Source: Zychaea mexicana
Taxonomy: Eukaryota; Mucoromycota; Mucoromycetes; Mucorales; Lichtheimiaceae
Assembly (NCBI RefSeq): GCF_025766255.1
Contig: NW_026516905.1
Location: forward strand, 1-27,141
Direction of reading: 5' to 3'
Length of the DNA stretch: 27,141 nucleotides
The translations under genes were made by a program, and so were the position numbers. Shown piece by piece: positions 10,108-23,124 of the stretch. Position 1 is the first letter of the stretch. Every line of letters begins with the position of its first letter. The notes below the pieces were generated by a model that saw nothing but the letters and a program-made list of their open reading frames with translations, ran no database searches and had not been told where the DNA came from.

Positions 10108-13100
10108 ATGAGTGAACCACTACCTATAAAATTTCAAGAACATGCTCAGGTAATTCTATAATAAGAACTGACAGAATGAGCTCCAAGCCAAGACAAGGTT
10201 TATGATGATAAACACCTCTTGTGTATTATATTGATAGCTGCAAAGCCTTGGCGTGAATGCGGCTAGTATTGGCTTCAGCACGCTCACCATGGAGTCCGAT
10301 CGCTTCATTTGCGTGCGTGAGCAAGCCAACAATGCAAACCAAGTCGTCATCATTGACCTGGCCAATGATAATCAGGTCATGCGACGACCCATCACAGCGG
10401 ATTCGGTTATTATGCATCCGACCACCAAAGTGATGGCGCTTAAAGGTAGGGAAAAAAAATTAAAAGTTGCCATTGTGACGGAAAGGGGAAGGGACAAAGA
10501 GAAACGCGTCAATATAGTTGTCACAGATGTATCCATTTACTCACACAAGATAATATCACTGTTATTTGAAACTGTACAACAATAACGACAACAACAACAA
10601 CCATGACGATCCATAGCTGACCGCCAACTCCAAGTGTTCAACCTCGAATTAAAATCCAAGCTCAAGTCCCATTTGATGCATGAAGACGTAGTGTTCTGGA
10701 AATGGCTCGATGTAAAGACGCTTGGTCTTGTGACCGACAAATCCGTATACCACTGGTCCATTGAAGGCGAGTCCGCTCCTGTCAAGGTGTTTGACCGAAG
10801 CCAACCACTCGAAGGCTGCCAGATTATCAATTATCGCGCATCGTCTGACCACAAGTGGTTTGTGTTGATTGGCATTTCTGCTCAACAAGGACGTGTTGCC
10901 GGATCCATGCAACTCTATTCCAAAGATCGCGGTGTCAGTCAATACATTGAGGGCCACGCAGCTGCATTCGCCGAATTGAAACTGGAAGACGCACCTAATC
11001 CTACCAAGCTGTTCACCTTTGTCGTTCGCACTGCCAGTGGTGCTGCTAAACTTCAAATCATTGAAGTTGATCATCCTGAGGGTAACCCTCCTTTCCAAAA
11101 GAAGGCTGTCGAGGTTTTCTTCCCGCCAGAGGCTCAATCAGATTTCCCTGTCGCCATGCAGGTTAGCCACAAGTATGGCGTCGTGTACATGGTCACCAAG
11201 ATGGGTTTCATTCATTTGTATGATTTGGAGACCGGGGTGTGCATCTACATGAACCGTATCAGTAGCGAAACCATCTTTGTCACTGCTGAGCATGAGGCCA
11301 GCTCCGGCATCATTGGTGTCAACAAGAAGGGCCAGGTACAGTGGTTGTTATGGATACACATTTTTGGGATAGGAATATATTGATTGAACTGGGCGAAAAA
11401 TAATGTAGGTTCTTTCTGTTTCTTTGGATGAAACCACTATTATCCCTTACATCATCAACAACTTGAACAACACCGAGCTTGCTCTTAAGCTCGCTTCTCG
11501 TGGTGGCCTTTCTGGTGCCGATGATTTGTACATCCAACGCTTTAACCACCTGTTCTCGTCTGGTGCTTATGGAGAGGCTGCTAAAGTTGCTGCCAACTCA
11601 CCCAAAGTAAGGGACTTGCCAATCATCGATATATTTTTTTTCTGGGAGGGGCATATAAAGGATACGTTTGCTAACCAAGGAATGAATCTTTTTTTGTAGG
11701 GTATCTTGCGTACAACTCAAACGATTGAGCGTTTCCGACAAATCCCTACGCAACAAAACCAGATTTCACCCATCTTGCAATACTTTGGTATTTTGTTGGA
11801 AAAGGGTGGTCTGAACAAGTACGAGTCATTGGAACTTGCCAAGCCGATTCTGACGCAGAACCGCAAGCCTTTGCTCGAGAAATGGTTAAAGGAAGACAAG
11901 CTAGAGTGCAGTGAAGAATTGGGTGATTTCGTCAAGCAATACGATGCGACATTGGCTACTTCTGTCTATTTGCGCGCCAATATCCCTCAAAAGGTGGTCC
12001 TTTGCTTTGCTGAAAGCAAGCAGTACGACAAGCTCTTGGCTTATACAAAGACTGTTGGTTATACCCCGGATTATGTTTCTTTGTTATACAACATTTGTCG
12101 CACCGATCCAGCCCAGGCTCTTGAATTTGCCAACGGTCTTAATGATGAAAATGGTCCATTGATTGAACCTGAAAAGGTATTCATTACTTGGAAGGAGGAG
12201 ACGATAGGATTATTATAAAAGGCTTTTGTAGCTCATACTGGTTCGTTTCCAATTTAGGTTGCAGATGTGTTCATCTCTCAAAACATGATCAAGGAAGCTA
12301 CATCGTACTTGCTCGATTATCTCGGCCCCAACCGCCCTGAAGATGCTAATTTGCAGACTCGTGTCCTGGAAATGAACCTGATGCATGCTCCTCAAGTCGC
12401 CGACGCTATCTTGGGCCATGGTATGCTTACCCACTATGATCGTCATTTGGTTGGCACTCTCTGCGAAAAGGCCGGCTTGTATCAACGTGTAAGTATTATT
12501 TTTCTTTTCTTTATTGTGCGCATATAACAGGGATGCAATTTCTCAAAGTGAGAAGCACACCTCACACACTCATCAATACTTTTAACTACGACTATTAGGC
12601 TTTGGAGCATTTCACCGATATCCACGATATCAAGCGTATCATTCCCCATACCCACACAATGAACGCTGAATGGCTCGTCAATTACTTTGGCACGCTTTCG
12701 GTTGACCAAACGTTGGACTGTCTTAAGGAAATGCTTTCGAACAACCTCCGCCAAAACTTGCAAGTTGTTGTCCAAATCGCCATCAAGTACTCTGAACAAT
12801 TGCAGCCTCACAACCTGATCGATCTGTTCGAATCTTACAAGTGTAATGAAGGCTTGTACTATTACTTGGGTTCCATTGTCAATGTCAGCCAGGATCCTTT
12901 AGTACATTTCAAGTACATCCAGGCTTCGTGCAGAACTGGCAACGTTCGTGAAGCCGAACGCATCTGTCGTGAAAGTAACTACTACGACGCTGAAAAAGTC
13001 AAGAACTTTTTGAAGGTAAAGAAGAAGGGAAAAGGAGAGATATCAGTAAGTTGTGGATAGCCGGACACTTAATTTATGTTATATGCCTATTGTGCTTACA

Positions 13101-16100
13101 TAGGAAGCAAGATTGAGCGATCAGCTCCCACTTATCATCGTCTGCGACCGTTACAACTTTGTTCACGACCTTGTGCTTTACTTGTACCACAACAATCTCC
13201 AAAACTTTATCGAGACATACGTCCAAAAGGTGAACCCTGCTCGTACCCCTGAAGTGATTGGTGGTTTACTTGATGTCGGCTGTGATGAAGATGTTATCAA
13301 GAACCTTCTTTTGTCCGTCAAGGGTGACCTCCCTGTTGGCAAGCTCTGCGAAGAAGTTGAACAGCGCAACCGTCTCAAGTTGTTGTTGCCCTGGCTCAAC
13401 ATGCGCGTTGCTGATGGATCAAAAGATCCTGAGGTGTACAATGCATTGGCCAAGATTTACATTGATACCAACAACAACCCTGAACCTTTCTTGAAGGAAA
13501 ATGAGGTAAACATTGATGCATGGTTATCAAGTACCCACGTGCATGTGTGACAAATATTAACGTGTTTTATATGATTACGTCAGTGCTATGATCCACGCAC
13601 TATCGGCAAGTACTGCGAAAAGCGTGATCCTTATCTTGCCTTCATTTGTTACGAGAAGGGTCAGTGTGATTATGAGCTTATTCATATCACCAATGAAAAC
13701 TCCATGTTCAAGCACCAAGCCCGTTACCTCGTCCGTCGTCGTGACCAGCCTTTGTGGGCCTCCGTTCTTCAGGAAAACAACGAACATCGCCGGGAATTGA
13801 TTGATCAGGTAAATTGATATTACAAACCATTTTTTAAGATTGGCAGTCATTCACATATGACCCTATCATGTACAGATCGTTGCTGCTGCTTTACCCGAGT
13901 GCCAAGATCCTGAAGATGTCTCGGCTACTGTCAAGGCATTCATGGCCGCCGATCTGCCTAACGAACTTATCGAATTGTTGGAAAAGATTGTGCTTGAAAA
14001 CAGCACTTTCAGTGATTATAAGATTTTGCAAAACTTGCTTATTTTCACTGCTGTCAAGGTATGAAAATTATTGCTTGTACTGCTTGCTCATTCTGTATGC
14101 TGACTTCCTATGTGCGATGATAATGTTGGTATATAGGCCGATCCTGGTCGTGTTATGGACTATGTGGGTCGTCTCGATAACTTTGATGCCTCTGAAGTTG
14201 CCGAAGTCTGTATTGGTGAGAGCTTGTTTGAAGAAGCCTTTGCAATCTTCAAGAAACACAATGTCAATGGTCACGCCATGGACGTGCTTATTGACAAGAT
14301 CGGCGACTTGGACCGAGCATACGAATTCTCCGAGCGCTGTGACCAACCCGAGGTGTGGAGCAAGCTCGCCAAGGCACAACTTGACAATATGCGTGTCAAG
14401 GAATCCATCGACTCATACATCCGTGCTAACGACATGTCGAACTACATGGAAGTGACCCGTCATGCTGAGATGGACGACAAATACGAAGACTTGGTCCGCT
14501 ATCTACAAATGGCTCGCAAGCAGTCCCGTGAACCTTACATTGAAACCGAATTGTTGATTGCTTATGCCAAGACCGACCGTCTGTCTGATCTGGAGGACTT
14601 TATTGCTGCACCCAACATTGCCAACATCCAGCAAGTCGGCGACCGCTGTTTCCAAAGCGGCTTGTTTGAGGCTGCCAAGATCCTGTTCTCTAGCATCTCG
14701 AACCACGGCAGTTTGGCTACAACGCTTATTCAGCTCAAGGACTACCAGGGCGCCGTTGACTGTGCCCGCAAGGCCAACAGCACCAAGGTGTGGAAGGAAG
14801 TCAATGCTGAATGTATCCTGCAGCGCGAATTCCGTCTTGCTCAAATCTGTGGTCTTCACATCATTGTCCACGCCGAAGAATTGGAAGAACTGGTACAAGT
14901 TTACGAACGCAACGGCTACTTTGAAGAATTGATCCGACTTCTTGAAGCGGGTCTTGGTTTGGAACGCGCACACATGGGCATGTTCACCGAATTGGCTGTG
15001 TTGTATGCCAAGTACGCCCCTGAAAATATGATGGAGCACCTCAAGCTGTTTGTCTCTCGCATCAATATCCCCAAGGTCATCAAGGCATGCACAGACGGAC
15101 ACTTGTGGCGTGAATTGGTGTTCCTGTACGTACACTATGATGAATTTGACAATGCTGTCCAGGCCATGATGGATCATGCTGCCGATTCGTGGGAGCACTC
15201 TGCATACAAGGAAATTATTGTCAAGGTATCGAACGTTGAATTGTACTACAAGTCACTTCGATTCTACCTCAACGAACAGCCCACACTTTTGAACGACCTG
15301 CTTGCCGTGATGGTCCCTCGCATCAACCACACTCGCGTCGTTCAACTGTTTGAAAAATCCGACAACATTCCCTTGATCCGAACATACCTTGTCTCTATCC
15401 AAGAAGTCAACAACAAGGCCGTCAACAGTGCTTTGAACGAGCTGTATATCGAAGAAGAAGACCACGAGACTTTGCGCGACTCGATCGACCAGCACGACAA
15501 TATTGATACGCTCGACATTGCACAGCGCCTTCAGGAGCACGAACTTCTTGAGTTCCGCCGTATTGCAGCCCATCTTTACAAGAAGAATCGACGGTGGCGC
15601 CAGTCGATCGCACTGTCAAAGCAAGACCAGCTTTTCAAGGATGCCATGGAGACCGCTGCAGAATCCAAGGACGGTGAGGTTGCTGAGGAATTGTTACAGT
15701 ACTTTATCGAAGTCGGTAAACGGGAATGCTTTGCAGCCATGTTGTACTCTTGCTACGATCTGATGCGACCCGATGTTGTCATGGAGCTTTCATGGAGACA
15801 CGGTTTGAAGGATTTCGCTATGCCATATATGATCAACACTATGCGAGAGCAATTTACAAAGGTACTTGATACAACAGAGAATCCATTGATAATTGCGATA
15901 CTAAATTTAAATAATTTTGTTGTTATTAGATTGATGTCTTGGGCAAGGATGTGGAACAACTCAAGGAGAAGATGGCAAAACAAGAGGAAAATGATGAAGC
16001 AGCAGCAGCAGCGCCTGCATTAGGAGCACCTGGTATGGGCAATCCATTGATGCTGACGGCCGGTAATACGATGCCACAACAATCGCCCATGATGACTGGA

Positions 16101-16157
16101 GCAACAACGTTTAGCGGCATGCCATCTAATGGACAGCAGCAATTTGGAGGCTTTTAA
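10108..16157 (+). CDS. CHC1: Clathrin heavy chain, complete
   Basis: Forms the three-legged triskelion that coats vesicles at the plasma membrane, trans-Golgi and endosomes. Twelve exons join in frame to 1684 residues, close to the ~1675 of animal clathrin: 10108-10149, 10238-10445, 10617-11335, 11409-11606, 11700-12176, 12258-12488, 12599-13015, 13104-13505, 13584-13808, 13876-14058, 14137-15861, 15930-16157. All junctions have GT-AG ends and keep phase. The start [19 protein letters not shown] is typical of the family. Residues 1-~330 are the beta-propeller that binds clathrin boxes; ~330-390 hold [13 protein letters not shown] linker sequence ([15 protein letters not shown]); long alpha-solenoid CHCR repeats follow (for example [30 protein letters not shown]). 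The trimerisation region lies in exons 11-12, and a Met/Gly/Gln-rich tail ends QQFGGF. No lesion is visible. The upstream neighbour carries clathrin-box motifs. Confidence 0.98.
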
Positions 16158-16828
16158 GTAGCAGTAGTAGTCGTACATATATAATACACATCCCTCTTCA
16201 CCCTTTCTTTTTCCTTTTCTCTCTCGGTTAACTTTGTAATAAAAAATACACACCAACGTACACAAGCAAATCAGATACTAAGGGTCATTAAGATATCTCA
16301 ATGCATAATTTCCCATCACATGCACGTATTTCGAAATTGAGCGACAAAACATATGGTGTGAAGACAGCAGCACACTCCATCATGGTTCTGAATGGCATCG
16401 TTAAACAGATTAAGATAGATTCGGCTGCTACCTCCGCTACTGTATGTACTGCTTATTCTTGCTCTTGTTGTAATATATTTGTTGTTATTTTCTCTAACAT
16501 ACAATAAATACAGTAGATATGCATGAAGAAAGAGACCATTTTATATTTGCTCATGTAAATCCCAAGCAGGCTGATGGGTTTCTTTGCTCACTAACAATAG
16601 CGGTCGATAAGATAGGTCTTAGGGAAGAAGAGGATCAATGAATGAAAGGATAACAACTTTCTATTTTGGAACCGCCACAAATCAATGAGTGGCATGATTT
16701 ACGCACTTGTTCTCGAGCAGTTTCATGTAGGAAGAAGACTATATCATATAAAGAGATCTGTTCAAATCGACGTCTGAAAAGTAAAGTATATCCTCTCACC
16801 AAAGAGCTATTACAACATCATCAGCTTC
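16158..16828. other. Clathrin 3' region and spacer, no gene seen
   Basis: A likely polyadenylation stretch (GTAATAAAAAATACAC, ~16236-16251) follows the clathrin stop. The rest is AT-rich with only short open frames on both strands and nothing recognisable. Confidence 0.5.
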
Positions 16829-17098
16829 ATGAATATCCTTGCCTTCAGTGAAATGGAACCATCCTCGCCGTGGTCGCTATTCGCCCTTTGGGATCGCCTC
16901 GTCGAATGGTTACTACCACCCCCACCCAGCCTCTTCTCCAACTTTACAATAAGGGCAGAACGCCAGATGCAGGAACTTGAACACCAGTTTTCCAACTTAT
17001 TCATCACCCTGACTTATTTTATCATTCTGTATATCCTCTTTCTCGCCGTGTTCAAAGTCTTCGCTTTATTGGCTAATCAATTACAGCAGAAACAATAA
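16829..17098 (+). CDS. Small single-pass membrane protein, unrecognised
   Basis: An 89-codon frame; an internal ATG at 16853 (AAATGG context, MEPSSPWSLFALWD) would give 81 residues and may be the true start. The N-terminal part is amphipathic with Trp and PPPP, followed by RAERQMQELEHQF, then a strongly hydrophobic ~28-residue segment (LFITLTYFIILYILFLAVF) and a short polar tail. That layout fits a tail-anchored or single-span membrane protein of the endomembrane system or mitochondria, which I cannot decide. No family recognised. A second small frame begins 8 nt after its stop. Confidence 0.55.
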   Translation: MNILAFSEMEPSSPWSLFALWDRLVEWLLPPPPSLFSNFTIRAERQMQELEHQFSNLFITLTYFIILYILFLAVFKVFALLANQLQQKQ

Positions 17099-17106
17099 AA
17101 ACAACA

Positions 17107-17301
17107 ATGTCATCATTCGTTCCGCCGGGGGGGGGGTTCCAGAGGTCAATGATGGCTGTTCGTTTGCCGGGCGTGGACAGCACCGGAAGCATTAGATGGA
17201 GCGAAAGCATTACCACTAGTAGGACCAAGTCAAGCGTTGCAGACATGGAAAGAGATACCCTCAAGCTATTTGAATACAAAAAAAAAGGGTTGGTGTTGTG
17301 A
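17107..17301 (+). CDS. Small basic Ser/Thr-rich ORF, possible second cistron
   Basis: Sixty-four codons starting in a good context (ACAACAATGTC), 8 nt after the previous stop and in a different frame. It runs through a run of ten G (17127-17136) encoding PPGGG, then SMMAVRLPGVDSTG, TTSRTKSS and DTLKLFEYKKKGLVL. No family recognised. The composition looks protein-like, but its last third overlaps the antisense final exon of the minus-strand gene, and the G run could hide a miscounted base that changes the frame. It may be a real small protein, a second cistron, or a missed exon. Confidence 0.35.
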   Translation: MSSFVPPGGGFQRSMMAVRLPGVDSTGSIRWSESITTSRTKSSVADMERDTLKLFEYKKKGLVL

Positions 17302-17642
17302 GAATATAAAGTTTGCAGGGTCCATACGTAGTCATTTAGACTTTTACCTGATAGGCATGATTGTGCAGCTCAGCTGTGACTCGGAAGGCAACACGTTGGT
17401 CAAAGAATTCAACTTCGAACGTGCGCCGACTACCGGAGAATCCCATCTCAATCATACTTCTTGTAGCTCCCCAAGTATCGAAAACTTCCTGTGTAAGACA
17501 ATCACAAGGTGTAGTTGCATTAGCTTCTACTAGACTAATGTAACGTAGCATATGAATAGAAAGAAGAGAGAACCGTTTGTTTGTCTTTTTCACCTTGTAA
17601 TTGAATGGATGATTCGGGAGGCACCAAGGACAAGGATGGCAT
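17230..17642 (-). CDS. Small unrecognised protein, three exons
   Basis: Exons 17642-17594, 17529-17348 and 17265-17230 join to 88 residues ending in TGA. Introns are 64 and 82 nt, with donors GTGAAA and GTAAAA and acceptors TCTAG and AAATAG. The middle exon is convincing protein: DCLTQEVFDTWGATRSM, GFSGSRRTFEVEFFDQ, VAFRVTAELHNHAYQ, then LEGISFHVCNA. I do not recognise the family. The start is uncertain: a Gln/His-rich frame (HQHQQHYHHTQVHQTH) continues upstream to ~17760 without an ATG, so an extra 5' exon may exist. CT-rich sequence and a GTAAGA donor near 17947 suggest a leader with an intron. Confidence 0.5.
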
Positions 17643-18189
17643 GGCGCTCTCTGTAAAAGCTACTACTTGTTGTGACGGATGCGTTTGGTGTACTTGCGTG
17701 TGATGATAGTGTTGCTGGTGCTGGTGCTCTTGTTTAGCCTGGTTCTCCAGAGTAATAACAGAAACGAAAAAGACGTTCAAGTACGGTAGAATAACAAAAA
17801 GAAGTGAGTGAGTGAGTATGTGTGTTCAGTGCGCAGCAGAGTCAGGCAATATAATAGTCAGAGAAGGAGCAGTAGGAGGGCTGCTTGATGACGAGGTCTG
17901 TGCTGTACTAGCTGTAGTGTGCTTTAAGAAGGCGTAGATATCTTACCTCAAAGTACAGAACTGATAAAAAAAAAGGAAAGTTGTGGAAAGAGAGGGTGTG
18001 AAATTGGAAGAAGAGGAGCAAGTTGGATAAAAAAAAAGAAAGAGGAGACCGCTCAAACCCTTTTTCTCTTTTTTGGATTTCGTCACTTTTTTTTTTGCGC
18101 TTTTTGCTTTCTCTTGACCTTTCCTTTGACTTTATGCGTTTGTTCTGTCCCTCTTCTGTTGATGTGATCAGTCATAAAGAGATAGTCAA
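17643..18189. promoter_or_regulatory. Probable leader and promoter of the small minus-strand gene
   Basis: On the minus strand this stretch has long pyrimidine tracts (~17960-18120), as in many fungal promoters, then a possible 5' intron starting GTAAGATATC (~17946). A Gln/His-rich open segment lies at ~17650-17750. No independent gene is evident. Confidence 0.35.
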
Positions 18190-19339
<1,150 letters not shown>

Positions 19340-19990
19340 GGAGTGTTTCTCTGTTTTTTGACAGCCGGCAAGAATCCTAGTAATACCGATACACCAGAGC
19401 TTAACCAAAGCGTAGCTTTGGGTCATTTCGCCACTTTCTTACATTGCTATTTCTGAAATGATTTATTTAATGATACTATGCTGACTGTTTTGACCATCGA
19501 CCTAAAGCTCCACATGCCGCTAGCTTGATATCTTTGCCCTCGTTTTCATTTTTCAGATAAAACAGGGTTTTCGCTAGTTCATAGTTTATTTCTATCAATA
19601 AACGAACATTACATGCAATATCTTTGTGTATCAAGTACAGTATATATGACACCTCTAAAGCATGCATAAGTTACCATACTATTATTAGCTTAAATTGACC
19701 CTCTGATAAGTTGCAACAAGCGTTGCTGGTGACGAGAATATTCTACCTATGATAAAATGCAGCCCTACAAAACAGATGCTGCAATATGGTTTTCTGACAT
19801 TGCAAAAAACCTGTTGCTGCAAGCGTGAAGATTGCATTTTGTTGGGAAGAGTAAGAGCGGGTGTCCACAGTAATAGTGGTACAATTATTGTTCAGTTTCA
19901 GTTAGAAGCAGAATTATAAAACGTGGTTTATTCATTATGTTTGGTAATATATGTATTTATACAACAATGAAGTTTATAAAGTTCCTCCTA
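19340..19990. other. AT-rich spacer between two pseudogenes, no gene seen
   Basis: Only short, compositionally random open frames occur on either strand (for example 19476-19667 minus). No family feature, RNA gene or repeat was recognised. Confidence 0.5.
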
Positions 19991-20880
19991 CTACTCCGTA
20001 GCTTCGTCTTCATGCTTGTACGTAGCATCCAATCGTCTTCGCAGATGCTCTCCAGCAGTATTGATTTCGCCGCTCTTTGCAACCCCTTGGGTAGACTCTG
20101 AGGGTGGAGGCACCACCTTGCTAGGAATAGGCGACAATAAAGTAGCATCCTCAGGGTGAACAAAGAAAGGCATCGAGTACCGGTCGAGATGCGCATGCTC
20201 GGGTAAAAAGGTGACTCTGTGCAACGTACTTTTGAATATTCCGTTTGTCCATTCCTGCATCTGATCGCCCACGTTCACCAAGATCGAGTTCTCGATCAGA
20301 GGTGCAGAAATTCATTCTGTGCGACTGGCCTTCACCTCAAGACCGGGAACATCTTTTTGGAATAAAAGTGTGATGCTGCCGTAATCACTATGTGCTCCAG
20401 CTCTCACGGGCTCCTGGTAAGTGGATTCACCGCCGCGTGGATATTTCAAATAACGGAGGATCTTGATCATCGTAAGCGTGACGATCGGTAAACCAATTGG
20501 CTCCGTCTTCTTCTTCCGGGATCTGTTCGGTGATAGCGAATCGTACGACAAAAGCACATGTAAGAGCATGGAAAAAGAGCTTTTTATTTGTTATCACGAG
20601 AATACACATACCTCGAGTGCAACTGCAAATGCTTGAAGGACACGCATGGCCATACCGTGGCAAGCCTACCAACGTACAGTTAATAGACAGTTGTAAAGCA
20701 TATGTTTGGGGTATCGACGGCAATTAAAAGTTTGGCGATGTGTGATAAGACTTACTCTGGAGAAACCTTCTACAAATGCATGCTCCTTCTCGAAAACAGC
20801 TACTTTTCTATCGCTTGTAGTTGTGCTCCATCATGTATTCCGAATTCTTTTTGACGTTGTATCATTTGCCCTTCGAAAGA
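19991..20880 (-). pseudogene. 2-oxoglutarate/Fe(II) dioxygenase (isopenicillin-N-synthase-like), broken
   Basis: Family members oxidise small molecules using Fe(II) and 2-oxoglutarate. Minus-strand pieces: VFEKEHAFVEGFSR (exon ending 20757, GTAAGT), ACHGMAMRVLQAFAVALE (20665-20612, GTATGT), IPEEEDGANWFTDRHAYDD (from 20522), LRYLKYPRGGE, RAGAHSDYGSITLLFQ with the HxD iron ligands, PGLEVKASRTE, then ISAPLIENSILVNVGDQMQ, STLHRVTFLPEHAHLDRYS with the distal His and the RxS co-substrate motif, and HLRRRLDATY near the end. Lesions: a TGA replaces the expected Trp between RTE and ISAP (~20312), a frameshift separates HAYDDQD from ILRYLKYP (~20465), and the upstream frame is disturbed near 20800. All iron and 2OG ligands are still present, so inactivation looks recent. 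The N-terminal domain is mostly not recognisable. Confidence 0.85.
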
Positions 20881-22799
20881 AAGCCCTAAGCCAGCTGGAT
20901 GTACCTGCTAATATATACATGGAACTCCTAATCCAACTAAATGCTATTCAAACGCTTCAAATTCTATTAGCAAAGGTAGAATTGTCTTGTTTATATTTTT
21001 TAAAAAGTATGGGTTTTTGGTTGGGTATGCAGAAAAGCAAACAATCATTATGGGTTCGGTTTTTCAGTTCAATTCTTCAGTTCTACGGTTCTCGTCGGTT
21101 CTAGTCGGTTCGGTTCTTACTTTGGATGGTTCGGTTAAGTCCCCTCCAAGAATTGAACCGAGCTGAACCGTGCGGTCCCTCCAAGATACTGCTTCTTTGT
21201 TGACGACCGTCCCTTCACATTAAGTATTATAATCATTTTATTGGGAAGACTTTAACTATGCATCATCAGAATTATTAATCTATGGTATCTATATAACTTC
21301 TTTCTACTACAACTCTTTTGATGTACACTTGATGACGGGGTATCAAGAGGGGTGCACTTAAATAAATCAACAGCTTCCTCTGATAATGCACTTCCTTCGA
21401 CAATATAATACGATATCATTGCTACATGGTTCGTCATCGCTCACAGCGCTTTTAGTATGACGTACTATGCCTTGCCAACCGTAACACAGCTCATTCATAA
21501 CGTACTACTATGAGATTCAACTGGCCATTTTCAATTGACCCGTCGATTAAGTTTGCACATATCGAGCATGGTGCCTTTCTGTCATCGCTTTCTCCCTTGC
21601 CTTCTATCAGACATAATATGCACGCACATATGCAGCCATACATAATACGGGTTGTAGTATCTTTTCCTACACTTAAAAAGCGATATCTACTCTAAATACA
21701 GTACTATCCATCCTTTTAGTTTGAAATGCAGTTTGGTTCTTTAACAGTGGAATGTTACAACTATATGAAAGTAGTTTATATATTGCTTTTTTGAGCTTGC
21801 TACAGTAAATGCTTGTCACAAGTGTGGGTTGATTCAGTCATGGTTGCCTTTTGCATATTACTTTTCAATAATTCGTTTGCATCTCTTTTTTTCTTTCTTT
21901 GAGAGTAAGGAAGACTGAACTAGCTTTTGCTCTCTATGTTGCTATTGCCAGGATGACTTTAGTTATATAATCTAGACATCCTGAATGCTGTTGTTTATTC
22001 GTTACCGCATCTGCAGGGTATTACAATGCTATCCAATCCATTGAGCGGAGTTGGGATCCAGGAAGCTTACTAGGGTGATGTTTATATCTTGGTTGACAGC
22101 ACACAGTAGCACTCCAGCGTCTTGTATCAGGCTTGCCTTTTCTCTGGCGTTTTGAGCTTGCTATCGTATTGTTGTTCGTTTGGTAAGCATCAAGCTTAAG
22201 ACACTGGGTTCATTTACTGAACAACTGCTCATGAGTTTGTTACATATAGAGTTTAAACAGACAAAGTACTGTAGTTAGAATTTGCCCAGAAAATATGAGG
22301 AACACTTTCCGGGAATCGCTATATTTCAAGATGTTCTTGATCCCGTATATATCCTAGCATGTGGAAGATGATAATGTTCCCGCTTACCATAAATATTGAC
22401 CTTTGTCAGTAAACTTGACTCCAATAAGTCCTCTGCGTAGTATAACTCTCAAAGCGGTTCGAGTATAGTTGCAGCAGCACGTTGGCCAATGAAATCCAAA
22501 TACCGGGCATTAAAAATCCACTGCCCGACATGAACAGGAACGCGCGTATGCGCATACATACAGCATACAGACTGCTTTTTTTTGGTCATAAAGGGAGAGG
22601 GGAGGAGGCGACGATGGTCTTTCTATTCAACAACGGAAGAAAGAATATTCTCACTTCATTTTTTTTTCTCTCTTCTGTCACAGAGACTATATCATATAGA
22701 GTGCGAGGTGATCCCTTTTGTGACGAAAAGAGGTACACAAGCATTTCTGATATATAAGGAAAGCATAGGGTAACCAAAAAAAATTAGTCTGTGCTTTCG
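20881..22799. other. Long non-coding stretch with a GGTTC repeat element
   Basis: No supportable gene in about 1.9 kb. The N-terminal part of the dioxygenase relic may extend a little way in (to ~21000) beyond recognition. Short open frames at 21252-21437 (minus), 21510-21695 (plus) and 22482-22757 (plus) show no family features. The inverted repeat at 21096-21170 is the only clear structure. Confidence 0.5.
21082..21186. repeat. GGTTC-rich inverted repeat with flanking direct repeats
   Basis: Left arm CGGTTC-TAGT-CGGTTC (21096-21111) is matched by GAACCG-AGCT-GAACCG (21155-21170) in inverse orientation, with a 43-nt spacer that holds another GGTTCGGTT. CCCTCCAAGA occurs twice in direct orientation (21142-21151 and 21177-21186). 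It could be the end of a small non-autonomous transposon; no target duplication was identified. Confidence 0.6.
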
Positions 22800-22880
22800 C
22801 TCAGGTTTGAAAGGGGTACTGTAAATTTTTACGTACTTCACCTTCCTTTTTTGGATTTTTACGTACTTAGCCTCCAAGTT

Positions 22881-22910
22881 TTTATGTACTTAGCCACTCA
22901 AGTACGTAAA
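22881..22910. repeat. Hairpin 1 of the TACGTA block (11-bp stem)
   Basis: TTTATGTACTT (22881-22891) pairs with AAGTACGTAAA (22900-22910) around an 8-nt loop AGCCACTC; one pair is a G-T wobble. Confidence 0.7.
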
Positions 22911-23124
22911 TCGCTTCTGACGCTGTATATTTGTACTATAAGATTTTATGTACTTCCTATTTGGGAATTTTACGTACTTCTTGTCTTTTTTGTGCCTCGT
23001 TTGAGTAGATCATACAAATAGCTACCATTGATGTAGCCTATCATACTTTGACTCTGTATAACCGTCGCAGCTACGATGGCTACTGTAAATTTTTTACGTA
23101 CTTCACCTTACTTTTTATGCAAAA

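Noticed and set aside
14503..15198. 231-codon minus-strand frame inside clathrin.
   Set aside because: Antisense shadow of a strongly conserved clathrin exon.
22440..22480. GGTTCGAGTAT resembling a tRNA T-arm / B box.
   Set aside because: No matching A box, acceptor stem or anticodon arm could be folded around it.
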